Below, piece after piece: positions 46,201-58,815 of a DNA stretch of 64,000 nucleotides. A program made the position numbers and the translations under genes. The notes below the pieces were generated by a model. The model searched no databases. It was given only the letters and a program-made list of their open reading frames with translations, and had not been told where the DNA came from. Each line of letters opens with the position of its first letter. The first letter of the stretch is position 1. The stretch spans positions 31,138,347-31,202,346 of the forward strand of contig NC_054751.1 in assembly GCF_018143015.1 (NCBI RefSeq). Direction: 5' to 3'. The DNA comes from Lytechinus variegatus (Eukaryota > Echinodermata > Echinoidea > Temnopleuroida > Toxopneustidae).

Positions 46201-48464
46201 TATGTAAAGCGGTGAGGCACGTTTTGATATGTTGAAATTAATTTTCTTGTATTTTGATGCTGGAACAAGTCTTTTTTTTTGCAATTTTCCATGTATTTTT
46301 GTGATCTGGGAAGCATGAAAGTAACCCCTTTTCCAATTCTTCTCAGAGTTAGAGAATCATTTCACAATCATGAGCGAAAGGTACCAATTCAGGCATAGTA
46401 CATTTTTGGAGCTTAAAGCTTCCACATAAAATAGGGGTGATGCTAATGATTCATGCATGATACATTTTTTAGCTTTTGGTCTCCAAATTGGTACAGAAAC
46501 ACCACACACTCAATTTAACCACGCATCATTTTATTCAAGAACTCTACAATCAATATACTTACAAGTTCATGAGAAAGAGTTGCTGCGATGGTAGGGATGA
46601 CCTCATGAGTGACCTTATAACAGGAACCTAGATTCAATCTTGATATTGTTGGATTTCTCGTCACGAGTTGTACAAGGCCTTGGTGATAAAGCGGAGAAGT
46701 GGGAAAAGTTCACAAGACATATTAAGAGAATGAAATATCGCATTCAAACATTTGATTTTTGTGTTACAGTATAAGCTTTTATCAATGTAAAACACATCCT
46801 AAAAACCTAACCCTGACTATAAAACTTAACCTTTTCATACATACACATGTGGCGGGCCTATTTCAGGACAATTCCAGAACTTATAATCACCATACATTTA
46901 CAACATAAATGTATGGAATTTATGTATTTATCTTTGAGTGCACACTGATGGAAAAAATGTCTGAGTCACATAAAGATGTAGATCTACCTATTAAAGTACA
47001 AGTCCACCCAAACAAAAAGTTAATTTGAATGAAAAGAGCAAAATCCAACAAGCATAACACTGCAAAGTTCATCAAAATCGGATTTAAAATAAGAAAATTA
47101 TGATGTTTTGACATTTCGTTTAATTTCACAAAACAATTGTACGCAAAACTTGGTCAATATGCAAATGAGGTGACCGATGATGTCTTATGTATTTTTTTGT
47201 ATCATATGAAATATTCTTATTTTCTCAACATTGTCCTGTGACACAAAGTTTTATTCCTCCCTGAACATAAAGGAATTACCATTGCATCCTAACAATTGTG
47301 GTTCAGTCAAGTTGGTCCTTATTGTCACATAAGTAAAAATGGAAATATATTAAATTAATAAAAAAAGAGAATTAGTGAATGAGAGACATCATCAATTTTC
47401 TCATTAGCTTGTTGCTGTGTTGTGCATATAACTGTTTTGTGAAAAATAAGCGAAACTTTGAAATGTCATTACAATCTTATTTTACCTCCGGTTTTGATGA
47501 AATGTTCGTGGCGTTGCTTGTTTTGATTTTTTTCTGATTATTCAAATCAACATTCTTCTTGGGGTGAACTTGACCTTCAAATTGAAGCCAGTATGATAGC
47601 ATAACTCACTTTTGTTTATAAGGTTCATGCACTGGGAGAGGTCAACTTCTTTTAATTTCCTTGACCTGAGTACTTCTAGCCCTGTCCCAGTCATTTCAGC
47701 TACATCTTTCAATACCAATATCTGCAGTTCAACCTGATGGCTCAGCAGAGCCGATACACCAACATCTGTGGATACAAAAAAATAACAAAATTTGATGAGC
47801 TTGTTCCTAAGACTTTCTATATAACTATCACAGAAATGACATTTAGAATGGATTTCTTTACTTTTTTGGAAGGGGAGGGGGTGAAATGAAAAGGAAATTC
47901 GCCAAGAATGAACCTAAACATTCATGCATAGGCTAATTCTACAATCCCGCCATTCTTTATATATCAAGTACAGAGTAGTGTATGAGACCTAGAAGATATC
48001 AAGAGATGGTTCAAGTATCACTTAAAGTTTATTAAAAATGTATTCATTCATGTTATATTAATTTTTTTTGGGGGGAGGGGGGATTTCAACATCAAAACCT
48101 ATATGAAAATATTAACTAATCACAAGTTTATTTGAGATAATTGTTGCCTCAGCATGTCTCTCTTACCTGTAACCTTACACCCTTCAATCTTGATACACTC
48201 AAGATTACATTTGCACGCATCGAGCTGAACAAGGAGCTTGTCGGTAATCTGTTCACATTCGTTGAACGAGATGGACCTCAGCGCCGGTGAGAAGAGATGG
48301 TACGTGACGTGTGGCAAGTATTGTGCAGTCAGCATGTTATGATCGACAACCCATTGTAGGATCTTCTCTTTATGTAATGTGGGAAGGTGCTTGCCAACGT
48401 TGCTGATTGCGTGAAGGTTCTGGGCTATGCAGCCTATACACATGTCCATGAGTTGTTTGACCAT
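40249..48464 (-). CDS. Leucine-rich-repeat protein, AMN1/FBXL type (complete, 10 exons, 547 aa)
   Basis: Exons, minus strand: 48464-48167, 47765-47610, 46678-46563, 46140-46058, 45699-45651, 45183-44950, 42615-42391, 41943-41773, 41228-41046, 40377-40249. All junctions are GT-AG, phases agree, and the sum is 1644 nt. Residues 1-60 form a helical cap (MVKQLMDMCIGCIAQNL and so on); from about 65 come cysteine-containing LRRs with repeats such as LxSISFNECEQITDK, LNLGSCYKVT, VLHGCNRVT, LDMTGCHQI, VSGCKD and ICLAGIHSITDKS. This is the pattern of AMN1 and F-box LRR proteins. The last 42 residues (DVCNDKVYVYH to KWTMW) are not LRR. A clear F-box was not recognised, though the N-terminal segment resembles that of AMN1. 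Probable role: substrate or partner binding in a ubiquitin-ligase-like complex (inference). Start: first Met of the ORF, no in-frame upstream Met seen nearby. Confidence 0.85.
43196..43783. mobile_element. Palindromic MITE family 2 (LRR gene intron 6)
   Basis: Begins TTTAAAGGAAACCACAACCC and ends GGGTTTTGGTTTCCTTTTAA. Arms share CAAATTGGCAAACGTGCTTC and its inverse. No coding content. Confidence 0.75.
44845..44925. repeat. SINE tail fragment in LRR gene intron 6
   Basis: GTAAAGCGCTTAGA followed by TCTAAGAGCATTATAAATA and an ATT tract, resembling the tail of the tRNA-derived SINE at 16513-16795. Confidence 0.45.
46990..47580. mobile_element. Palindromic MITE family 1, copy 3 (LRR gene intron 2)
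   Basis: Begins TTAAAGTACAAGTCCACCCA and ends GGGGTGAACTTGACCTTCAA. Carries TCATCAAAATCGGATTTAAA and an inverse partner. Same family as 27594-28125 and 30505-31113. Confidence 0.75.
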
Positions 48465-49892
48465 GGTGACAACTTTTGGATTCGGCTTTTATTGTAAGCT
48501 CAACTGAAATTAAATGTCTGGGTAAAGATTACAAAATAAAATGCTTGTTAATGATTCACATATTTTGCATGCCTTTATTAATTCTACATGTGTATTTTCT
48601 CTGTCTTTTCTCTAACAATCACTATTTAACACAGGCCTATAATATATACACCACATTCCACAAACAATTATAGGGCCTAGGCCTACAGTTTTTATATTCA
48701 ATAAAGAGACCAAGCATGCCAAGGTTTTCTATTCTTCAGAATCAGAGGATAAAGAATGTTAATAAGCTCAGAAAAGTGTAGGTTCAATGCTTCAATTCGT
48801 GCACAGACATGCCCCAGGCTGCGAGGGCTACCAATTGCCTTGGTTTACTGGCATATAAACCAACAACATCAACTTCAGTATATACACGTACACACCATGC
48901 ACACGTACACCGGCCACCCGAGCGGCAGGCAAATTGATTCCTGCCCTGGCCTGGCCGCCGCGTACAATCTGTTAACGTACCGTACCGGTACCGTACCGTA
49001 CGTGAATGCGGAAGAATTTTGAGCTCCAATTCGAGCTCGGACAAACACAAAATAATCTGCTTCAAAATAAAAACACCACGCCATCAAATAGACCAACATA
49101 TAAATTACATCCAATCGTCCATCCAATATCTATACCCATACGATAGAAGATATAAACTACCGGTATACTTACTTTATTTACCGCGAACAACGTCTGCTAT
49201 GCCTATGGGATGCTGCTGTCAGTTACGGCCATTTTATGAAAACAAGGAACTCCCATACTATTTTTAGAAGATGATCACGTCATACGTCAGAATGCAAGTC
49301 TGAGCTAGCGAGGCCCTGTGACATGATCCTGTGTTCACACACACCATATTTGGTGTTCTTTATCGGATCCTTCGTGACAAGTCTGTGATATTTTGTTTAC
49401 AATTCATACTTGGTCTTGATGATAATGTATTATCAGATACATTGAGCGAAAAATGCATTCGTAAAATTCTAATTTTTAATTAACTGCTTTGTAAACTCCA
49501 GTACACACTATCCCCCGGACTATCCCTTGATCAATAATTCAAAAAAGAAATCCATATGCAAAATCAATCAGTGAAATTGACTTATGATATTCCAATGGGC
49601 AATTACCAGGTGAAAGGTAATTTATTTCGACTGGAGACGGTATCAACCCTCTTTTTTTTCCTTGAATGCATGCCTAATCAATGACCATAATATTGGGCCG
49701 ATATGTGTGATTGTGTGTCCTCTGATACTTTTCCCTTTTTTCACCTCAAGCAAATATATCACTCATAGTACACTGGAAACTGCATAATTCGCAACTAATA
49801 TAATTCGTCAGAAAGGGTATATGTATAGGCCTTGTCTTTATGACCCTTATCTGAGCATCCTATAGGCGTAATCCTGAGACGCTTGAGATAAG

Positions 49893-49964
49893 ACCCCCCC
49901 CCAAAAAAAAGACCACTGCATGGTATGAATTTAATACCATGCAGTGGTCTTTTTTGGGGGGGGT
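49893..49964. repeat. Near-perfect 72-base hairpin
   Basis: ACCCCCCC, an A-run and GACCACTGCATGGTAT, followed after a short loop by ATACCATGCAGTGGTC, a T-run and a G-run. Stem of about 32 base pairs. Confidence 0.9.
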
Positions 49965-50280
49965 AAAGTATGAAACATTGAAAATAAAATATGGCTTGTG
50001 TAAAAAGAAAAAGTAAAAGAATAATATCAAGAAAATTTTGATCTATATTAAATAAAAAACAAAGTTATAAATATTAACATTTCGAATACTCTCTGATGAT
50101 CCTTTTCTTGGCGAGCAAGATGTGTCATGTAATTAGTGGTTGTGGTACATCATGGGAGCAGTGGAGAAAAAAAAGAGAAAATAGAAAATCAAAAGGAGAA
50201 AACAATAACAAAAACACAATAATATGAAAAGATAGGTCTAAGTTCGTGTTTATACACAATAAAAAAAAACATTGTTTACA

Positions 50281-50407
50281 TAAGCCTGTCACTCTCACAA
50301 CAAGTTGTATAAACTTTTTGTAACTGTTTAAACTTTTTAACAACTTGTTTAAACATTTCAAACAGTTATTTAAGAGATTAAACAATAGTTGTTAGAGTGA
50401 CGGGCTT
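50281..50407. mobile_element. 127-base palindromic element
   Basis: Inverted ends TAAGCCTGTCACTCTCACAA and, in inverse, TAAGCCCGTCACTCTAACAA. The inside contains several AACAGTT and GTTTAAAC motifs. Too short to code. Confidence 0.65.
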
Positions 50408-51655
50408 AAAAAAACGTGCTTAAAATTTTAAACAGCGTTTTGCAGTGATACCTGTTGTTTTTGCTCATTAAATGATCCATGAAGTATCTCTCTTTTTCAT
50501 TGTATTTATCTCTCTTTTTCCCTTTCCTTTCCCTTCTCCTTTTTCTCACTTTTCCCCGCCATTTTCTTTCCCTTTTCCCTTCCCTTTTTCTGTTTTCCTT
50601 CCTTTCATCTTTTCTTTCCCTTCCTTTCCTCCTCTTTTTCTCCTTTCCCCTTCATCAGGCGCGTTTTTGGGGGGGTTGGGGACTAAAGTAATGTTTTATT
50701 TCTCTCCAACATAAAAATATATATATATTATGGTACAATCAACAAAATATTCTCATTTTTATATTAAAAGAAAAACATCATTGATAATTGTTTAAACATT
50801 ATGAACATATGCAACATAATTTAACTGAAGGTCTGAGAGAAGTTTAATCTGTCTTCAAAACTCCCCCCCCCCCCCCCGTCATCTACAGCACCAGCACAAA
50901 CAAAACACAATCAGACTCACAAACGTACACACAACGCACATGACCCCAACACCCGTAGCGCCCCCCCACACACACACACACACACACTAGGAAGTACACA
51001 GCCCCCTGTACTATCATCAATCCATGATATCCGTGCCTACCTCGTCACCTCTATTGGTCAAAATTTCCCATTTTCTGAGATGGTGCACTAAAGTGCCCCT
51101 CTCTTCTGCTAGTTTTTTCCCCTCATGTTTATTTTCTATAATTTTTTGCTTTATTTCTTTAGGTGAGGGGGTTTGTTTTTATTCCTACTATAAACAAAGA
51201 TCATGTATTTGATTAACAGTATTAATTATATATGATTAACCAACTATTCATTCCCTACATTAGGTATCTTTCTACCAATGTGAATTCCTTCCCAATTTAT
51301 ATTTTTACTATCAATTAAGTTTAAAAGAACACCACAGTTTTTCCATAGATATCTTATTTTTTTTCACTTGAAAAATAAATGTTCATATGTTTCTAAATTT
51401 TCATATCAGAAAGCACAAGCATTGCGCGAATACATACAATTTTCTAGTGTATATAAGCTCATACAACATTTTAAGTTTAAATTTCCTCAACTCATGCATG
51501 ACTCAACCAATCAATCTTATAATTTCCCGGGAGTAAAAAAACACCTACGAAATATTACATCTCAAAATTATTCCATTCAAAAGTTACAGCATTTTGATTT
51601 AGGGGCTTACTTTTTTGTTGTGTATATAGTTTAGAGTCAGGAGTGTCGATCCAGA

Positions 51656-53470
51656 GGTAATAATGGCAGAGGTAATAATGGCAGAGGTAAAACTGGCAAA
51701 GGTAAAAATGGCAGAGGTAAAAATGGCAGAGGTAAAAATGGCAGAGGTAAAATTGGCAGAGGTAAAAATGGCAAAGGTAAAATAGGCAGAGGTAAAAATG
51801 GCAGAGGTAAAAATGGCAGAGGTAAAAATGATAAACATAGGCTACATTATGATTATCATCCATAACCGGACTCTTGTCGACGAAATGGGCTATAAAAACT
51901 TATTAAATATTATGTTGTTTTTCGTCATTTAAGATCTAAACTCAATCATTTTCTTGCCAAAATGATTTCAGTTAGTGACTGCATGATGAAAGGATCTTAA
52001 GCTCGTAAGCAGAACAACGCTTTACATACGAACCCAACGATTTTTAAAATGTAAACACCAATGTGTGCAGCCACTAACCCTCTGAAACGAACAAGTTCGG
52101 GTCTACGTCGAAATACTTTCATTTTTTAAACTGGATAAAAAAAATAACTGAACATTCTGTAATAAAAGTATTTTTTTTAATTTCCATATCATGATGGATC
52201 ATGATGAATAGATCCGCCAGTGATGTCACTGGTGGATCCATGGGGGTACAGCTGGCCCGTGCCCCCCCCCCCCCCCTCTTGAGAGGTAATTATCAAAATC
52301 TTAGCAAATATGCTAACTCAAGTGTGCCCCCTTTTTAAAGCGAGACCCTTTTCTGCTTGCTATTTATTTTGTTTACGAGTTAGTAGGCGGAAAACTTTTT
52401 TACATGTCATTTTTCAGGAAAATGTGCCCCCCTTGGAAAATCCTGGATCTGCCCCTGATTAATGTGATACGTTAAATGTAAATGATACAATTATTGTTCA
52501 GTCTTTATAGATCAATACCTCAATGCAGCTAGTCCAAGTGGATGGCAGGTTCCAAAAGGGTTTGACGTCATATATGGGAAGCTGCCCCATGACATTTTAT
52601 GCACTAAAAAATGGTTCATAATTGCTTTAAAAAATATTTCAGGAGCGTCAGTGAAATGATTTGTCGCTTGATATATACTGAAGATAAAAAAAGAACATTT
52701 GGATTTTTATAGAAAATTACATTTCATTAATATTATCTATACACCAAATATGGGAAAGCTGCTCGCAAATGACGTCACCATTGAAATATAAAAGTATAGC
52801 ATTTTAAATCTTTGATTGATTTCCTAAAACCCTCACCATTATCATTCTATTTTTTTCTGCTATTCTACAATGACTTTTAACCGAGGTTGACTTCCCCTGT
52901 AATGAATTAAGTACAATTGCGATCAAGAGTGTGCTTCAAATTTGAATACTAATACAGCGATTTGACAGGAGAAGGCCATTCATGAGAGTCCAGAAAAAAT
53001 AAGATATTTTAGCCAAAAGATTATCAATTTGGTGCAGACGATCTATCTATGATTTTAAGAATGTCACCATTATTTTTATTTTCTTAAAACCTTTCTTAGT
53101 TAATCTATGTAGGGCTTACATGCGGGGGCTTTTTGATTTTTTTCATGGGGGTTGAAGACTCTTTTTACCTATACCATTATGACTTCTGCCATTTTTACCT
53201 CTGCCATTATTACCTCTGCCATTATTACCTCTGCCATTTTTACCTCTGCCATTTTTACCTTTGCCATTTTACCTCTGCCATTATTACCTCTGCCATTTTT
53301 ACCTCTGCCATTTTTACCTCTGCCATTATTACCTCTGCCATTTTTACCTCTGCCATTTTTACCTTTGCCATTTTTACCTCTGCCATTTTTACCTCTGCCA
53401 TTATTACCTCTGCCAATTTTACCTCTGCCATTTTTACCTCTGCCATTTTTACCTCTGCCATTTTTACACC
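51656..53470. mobile_element. 1.8-kb foldback element with inverted 15-bp repeat arrays
   Basis: The left arm (51656-51835) is twelve units of GGTAAAAATGGCAGA; the right arm (about 53165-53470) is some twenty inverted units (ATTTTTACCTCTGCC). The middle holds a CCGCCAGTG-family fragment and a copy of palindromic MITE family 3. No transposase frame, and no convincing target duplication seen. Confidence 0.8.
52500..52910. mobile_element. Palindromic MITE family 3, diverged copy
   Basis: Shares with 62609-63117 the paired TGACGTCA sites (52563-52570 and 52770-52777), GGGAAGCTGC and GTTGACTTCCCCTGTAATG near the right end. Confidence 0.55.
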
Positions 53471-55248
53471 GAGCCGAAGCCCCCCCCCCCCCGCCAAAAA
53501 AAAACTTTCATTCCAGAACCGCGCCTGCCTTTCATTTTCATTCCCTATACTTTCCCTTCCCCCCCCCTCTCTCTTGGAGGGAGGGGGCAGCGTGCATGTG
53601 CCCTTCGACCCCATGCATCCGCGCCTGTCCTCAACTACACAAATTTAGATCAATTGCACTTTGAGTCAATCGCGAATTGTAAGACGAGCCCCCTCTGCCG
53701 ATAAAAAAGACATTGTTTTTAACAGTAAAAGTGAAATTACCCATACGTAAATTTTGTCGTAGTGACAACGAGAGGATCTGTAGTATTACACAGCATTTAT
53801 ACACCTCTCAACATTAAATTATTCATAACTTTCTTAACATCAGTTTATTTTAATATTTTCAAAGTTGATATGTGCTTTAATTTTTCATTTTCATACGATT
53901 CGACTTGTTGCAAGGGTTTCACTCCCCCTTCAATAAATGAATGATGCAAGGGCGAAAATCTCTCTCCAAACGTAGGGGGGAGGGGGGACAAGGGGCTGGA
54001 CAAGACAAAAAGGGATTATCACCCCAAATGAAGGTTATTTCAATCGACATAAATTTGACAAGCCCACCCCCCGAAAAAAGGTTATCATCTCTAATATAAG
54101 GTCATTTAGACAAAAATAAATTTGACAAGCAAAAAAAAAAGAAAAAAGGTTAACACAAAAAAGTAAGGTCGTTTCGCCAAAATACGTTTTATTTCGATTT
54201 TGAATAATGTATTTCTTTCCATCATAAAATACCAAAGATAGTAGGGGGACATTTGATATTGTGTCCCCCTACTATTTTGGGTAGGGGGCGCGTCCCCCTG
54301 TCCCCCTGGGATTTCCACCCATGGAATGATGACATATTTGATGTTCAAGTTACTCTGGAATTCTCTTACGTTTGATAAAAGTAAACAGTGCCATTGCCTT
54401 TCCCCGTTGCATACTAACTATTCACTCCAATTTACCAACATTCATAAATTTCAACTTAAGCTGGTGAAAATAAAAATGACTTAGATTCGATCAATCCAAC
54501 GAAAATATTTCATTCGTTTCCATACTTCACTTGGTGGTTTCTCTCTTGCTTCCTACGTTCGCTCAAAATTATAGCAACAACTTTCTTAAATGAGAACTTT
54601 TGAGAAGTACGTTCTCGGATTTAACGGATTCACGGCCAAAACGGAGGGGGGGGGGGCTCTTTAATTCCTTAATATTTTATTATTTGACACGGGTATTTGA
54701 CCTACATTTTGAGATCACATTTAAAAGATTGTCGAGAATAAAATCCGAGTATTATGCGAGAGCTGCATATACCTAGTTTAGAGTTTATTTGAGATAGTCA
54801 TGATAGTAGACATACTCACTCAACATGCTCACTTTCCCTTCTTGCTTTTACTTCCTCAAAACCTACTTTTAATTGCAAAAGTTTACAAAGTATGGTTCAG
54901 ATATTAAATTAAATGAAAAAGACCTTCGGAATACTTTGTAAAAATATCCAATTAAACAAGCTAATCTCAAAGAGCAAATAAGTAAGAGAGTAGAAAATTC
55001 CGATTTTAGTTCTTAACAGAAGTGCTTATTGCCTTCAGTTTGGCCGCTTTGCTCACTCACTGCATGAATCCTTAAACATTGAAAATTAGACCCTGAATTA
55101 AAAAAAAGATCATCTTCTTCGCATTTAGACAGTATTAGTAGTAGTCGTGGCGGCGGCGGTGGTGGTGGTGGCGTTGGTGGTGGTGTTCTCTAGTGTAGAC
55201 ATATATAGATTCCGGGCTGGTGTTAGATCAACACTGGAGTTTTTGAAG

Positions 55249-55560
<312 letters not shown>

Positions 55561-56589
55561 TAGTACTGGTCTACTTTAAAAAATATTGGGTAAAAGTGCT
55601 CCATGAGGATAATTATTATGTATCCAACCAACACTGGACATTTCTTTTCTGCATTTTATTTATCCAGTGTGATGAAAAATTTGTCCATTCTAAACCAATT
55701 GCTGCTCATTTTTTAACCTTACTTGACAATATGCTTCCCGCATAAACAAGTGCTACTATTATTGCTCTGTATCATCAATATACATATATTACTGCAATTT
55801 TGGATTCAGTTTTTAAATAAAGAAAGCTGTTTAACCACATTATCTCAGCAGTAAACAAATATATATTTCTATGATAATTTAATATAATCGTGTTGATATA
55901 TCGTCTGCAATGTCGATTTAACGCCCATGCATATTCTTCTCCTATATATAATGCACGGGGTTAATAGAAAAATGATACAACTCTCGTATTTTTTTTCCAT
56001 GAAACAAGGTTGCCCGTTGCTTAGCAACCATGAGAACACACTTGCTTGAAATTACACTCTCCTGAAACCATATTGTGCGTTGCCATGGCATATAATGTTG
56101 TGATAATATTACCCAGTTTCATTGGTTTCATGATGATTACAAAAAAAAGAAACAATAGCCTGGAAGCATGTAGTCTACAGAGATAATGTCTAATCATATA
56201 TCAGATTCTGAGCAATATCGATAGGGGATACGAATGATTATGCAGTCGGTATATAATCAGAAACCCCAACATTATTGTAATTACATTTTATCTTCTAATA
56301 GTCTCATTGATTTTCCTGTCATCGTGTTATCTCAGTGGCTTTAGTATCGAGCTCCCAGCGGAAATTGTCTATTTGGTAATGAAGGCAAGAAGTATTGTCA
56401 TGGAAACGTTTTGTCAGTCGATTCCATTAGATTGAGATCGTGTTAGTGCTTAAAAAAAACTCCAGCCTTCCTTTACTCTGAGATACCTCCACCCACCCTA
56501 ATCATATCTGTAGTCCTTCACCACTCACGTGACTAGGTATCACAGATGATTTGATCTGCAAAATCCACGGCGTTTAAATTTCAATAAAT

Positions 56590-57149
56590 TAGCCAGGCTG
56601 ACACTTGCACGATTTTTGTCGTGGTAAATCGTGCAATTTTGCAACACGAACTAGGAGGCTCCCGTACTGTTCACGCCTAGATCATGCTTCACGACGAGTT
56701 CACGAATGCGTGCCCATCAGTGTCCACATTGACAAGAACTTGCACGACGAGTTCACACAAAATTTTACGCACTTCCCGCATTGGCACGACGAGTTTGCGC
56801 AATTCGGACGGTGTCGTGCCGCCTTGGACACGCCATATTAGTAAACACAACGTGAGCTGTTCGTGAACTATTCGTGTCAGTTCGTGACAGTCGTGGCATG
56901 GCGCGCACTGCCACGCACTTGCACACATCCCCCCCGCATCGTCCCTACGAGTTCACGACGAGTTATCAAACAGTTTGCGCGTAGTTCACGGGTCAATCGC
57001 TAAATTTTGTCGCGAACAAATTTTGAACGTTTCAAAATTCTCGACATGGCACGCATTCACGACGGGTTTAATAAGCACACTTCGCGCTAGTTTACGACTT
57101 ATAGTAGTTTTGCGCATACCACAGAATCGTGCAAGTGTCAGCCTAGCTT
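56590..57149. mobile_element. 560-bp TIR element with CACGACGAGTTC motifs
   Basis: TIRs of about 25 bases with core AGGCTGACACTTGCACGATT at the left and its inverse at 57125-57144. The inside repeats CACGACGAGTTCACG in direct and inverted forms. Non-coding. Confidence 0.75.
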
Positions 57150-57923
57150 AAGGATCCATCTGATTTCCACACCCGGAATCATCACATTATAGCACTAAAT
57201 TTGTAAAGAAGACGTCTGCTCTATCGAGCTTAAATGGGCATGATGGAGTACCTGGGTTTATAATCACTACGCCAAGTGAAATTAGTATTTTCAATCTCAT
57301 CAAAGTTAATTTGATTGTATCGGTGCTGTCACTGTCTTCAGTGTTTGAGTCTCTCATTAGAAAGGTATTGTGATTCTACCTAATCTTCAAACTCATCTTG
57401 CCTTCGTTGACTTCCCTATAGAGGGGTCATCACTATTCATGGCAGCATGCATGGAGATAAAATGATTTCATCTTGTTGTTATAGCAACAAAGATTATACT
57501 TGGTTGATTTCATTATATGCCTGAAGAATTAAGCTTCTTACGCTGATTACTTCTTCGTAGTATATTGCTTTTAATGGAAGATATTTGTTAAGGCTCAACA
57601 TTAACCAATGCACGGTAAAAAATAGATAATCGCTGATTGCATCATAGATCAAAACCCTGCGAAATAACAAGTACACTTCATTTGTCAGGAACAAAATTGG
57701 ACGGAATCGACACTTCAAAAACTGTCAGGTTTTTGATTAGTGGTTGTCAAAGCTTCACGCCAATGCATTTCAATTTCAAGGACGGTGAAAACTCCAGTAT
57801 AACTCATTTTGTTAAAACCATTAAGCTCGATCGGAGAGTCGTTCTAGAAGACCATGATAGTCTGCTCATTATGGAAGTGTGTGTTTATTGGAAGAAGGTT
57901 ATATACTATTTTGTGAGTTAAAC

Positions 57924-58669
57924 ATGGCGTTTGTTAAATCGTTGAGAACGATCTGCACGCGAAGGGTTATCATCCCGACAGTTCTTTGGTTTTCGTATCT
58001 CATAATTGGAGCTTACATGTTCAGTCGGATAGAAAGGACGAGAGAAAGGGATCATGATGATGAAGAAACACAATGGCTTTACAATCTGATAGCAGAGGTA
58101 TGATTTTTAATAGGCAAATTGTAAAAATATAATATTGATTTAAACCTCACCACTTTCTGTTACTGTAGCATTTAGTATTTCAATGTTCCTTTGTAGTTTG
58201 AACGTATCTCTGAATATGTGTGTTTTTAAAGATACTATATTGTATTTTGTATTTTTCATCACATTGTAGAAAATAAATGAACTACTCAATCCTGACAACA
58301 TACTCTCTTTTCATATACAACTTCTGCTGCTGCTATATGTTTATTTCCAACTCGTCTACTATCATTTGGTCTACCATCAGTTCTTCCACTCACCACGTGG
58401 TCTATATTCATTTAGTCTAATGCCATTTCGTCTAATAACCAGTTGGTCAAAATTTTAGTCCATATACCATTTGGTCTAATTGGGCTTTAATAATTGTGCA
58501 AAACAAATTAAAATAATATGGATGTTAGACCAACTGATTATAAGACGAAATGGTCATAGACGAAATGGTGATGGACGGAATGGCATGAAACTAAATGAAG
58601 GTAGACCATGTGGTGAGTGGACGAGTTGGCATGCAGTAGACGAAGTGGCAATTTACCCTGCTATATCTT

Positions 58670-58740
<71 letters not shown>

Positions 58741-58747
58741 ACTACTA

Positions 58748-58815
<68 letters not shown>

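Larger units (their letters stand above)
48465..51640. other. Upstream region of the LRR gene
   Basis: Contains its presumed promoter (none of the usual boxes is clear), a GTACC-repeat patch near 48976-49001, a long hairpin (49893-49964), a small palindromic element (50281-50407) and pyrimidine-rich tracts (50490-50650). No exon recognised. Confidence 0.5.

Noticed and set aside
48976..49003. GTACC patch as a perfect palindrome or regulatory site
   Set aside because: On checking, the halves are not perfect inverse complements; it is a short CGTAC/GTACC tandem repeat.
53133..53704. Overlapping frames of 119 to 171 residues with LPLPF, FYLCH or MAEVK repeats
   Set aside because: All come from a 15-bp tandem repeat without stops in several frames on both strands; frames conflict with one another.
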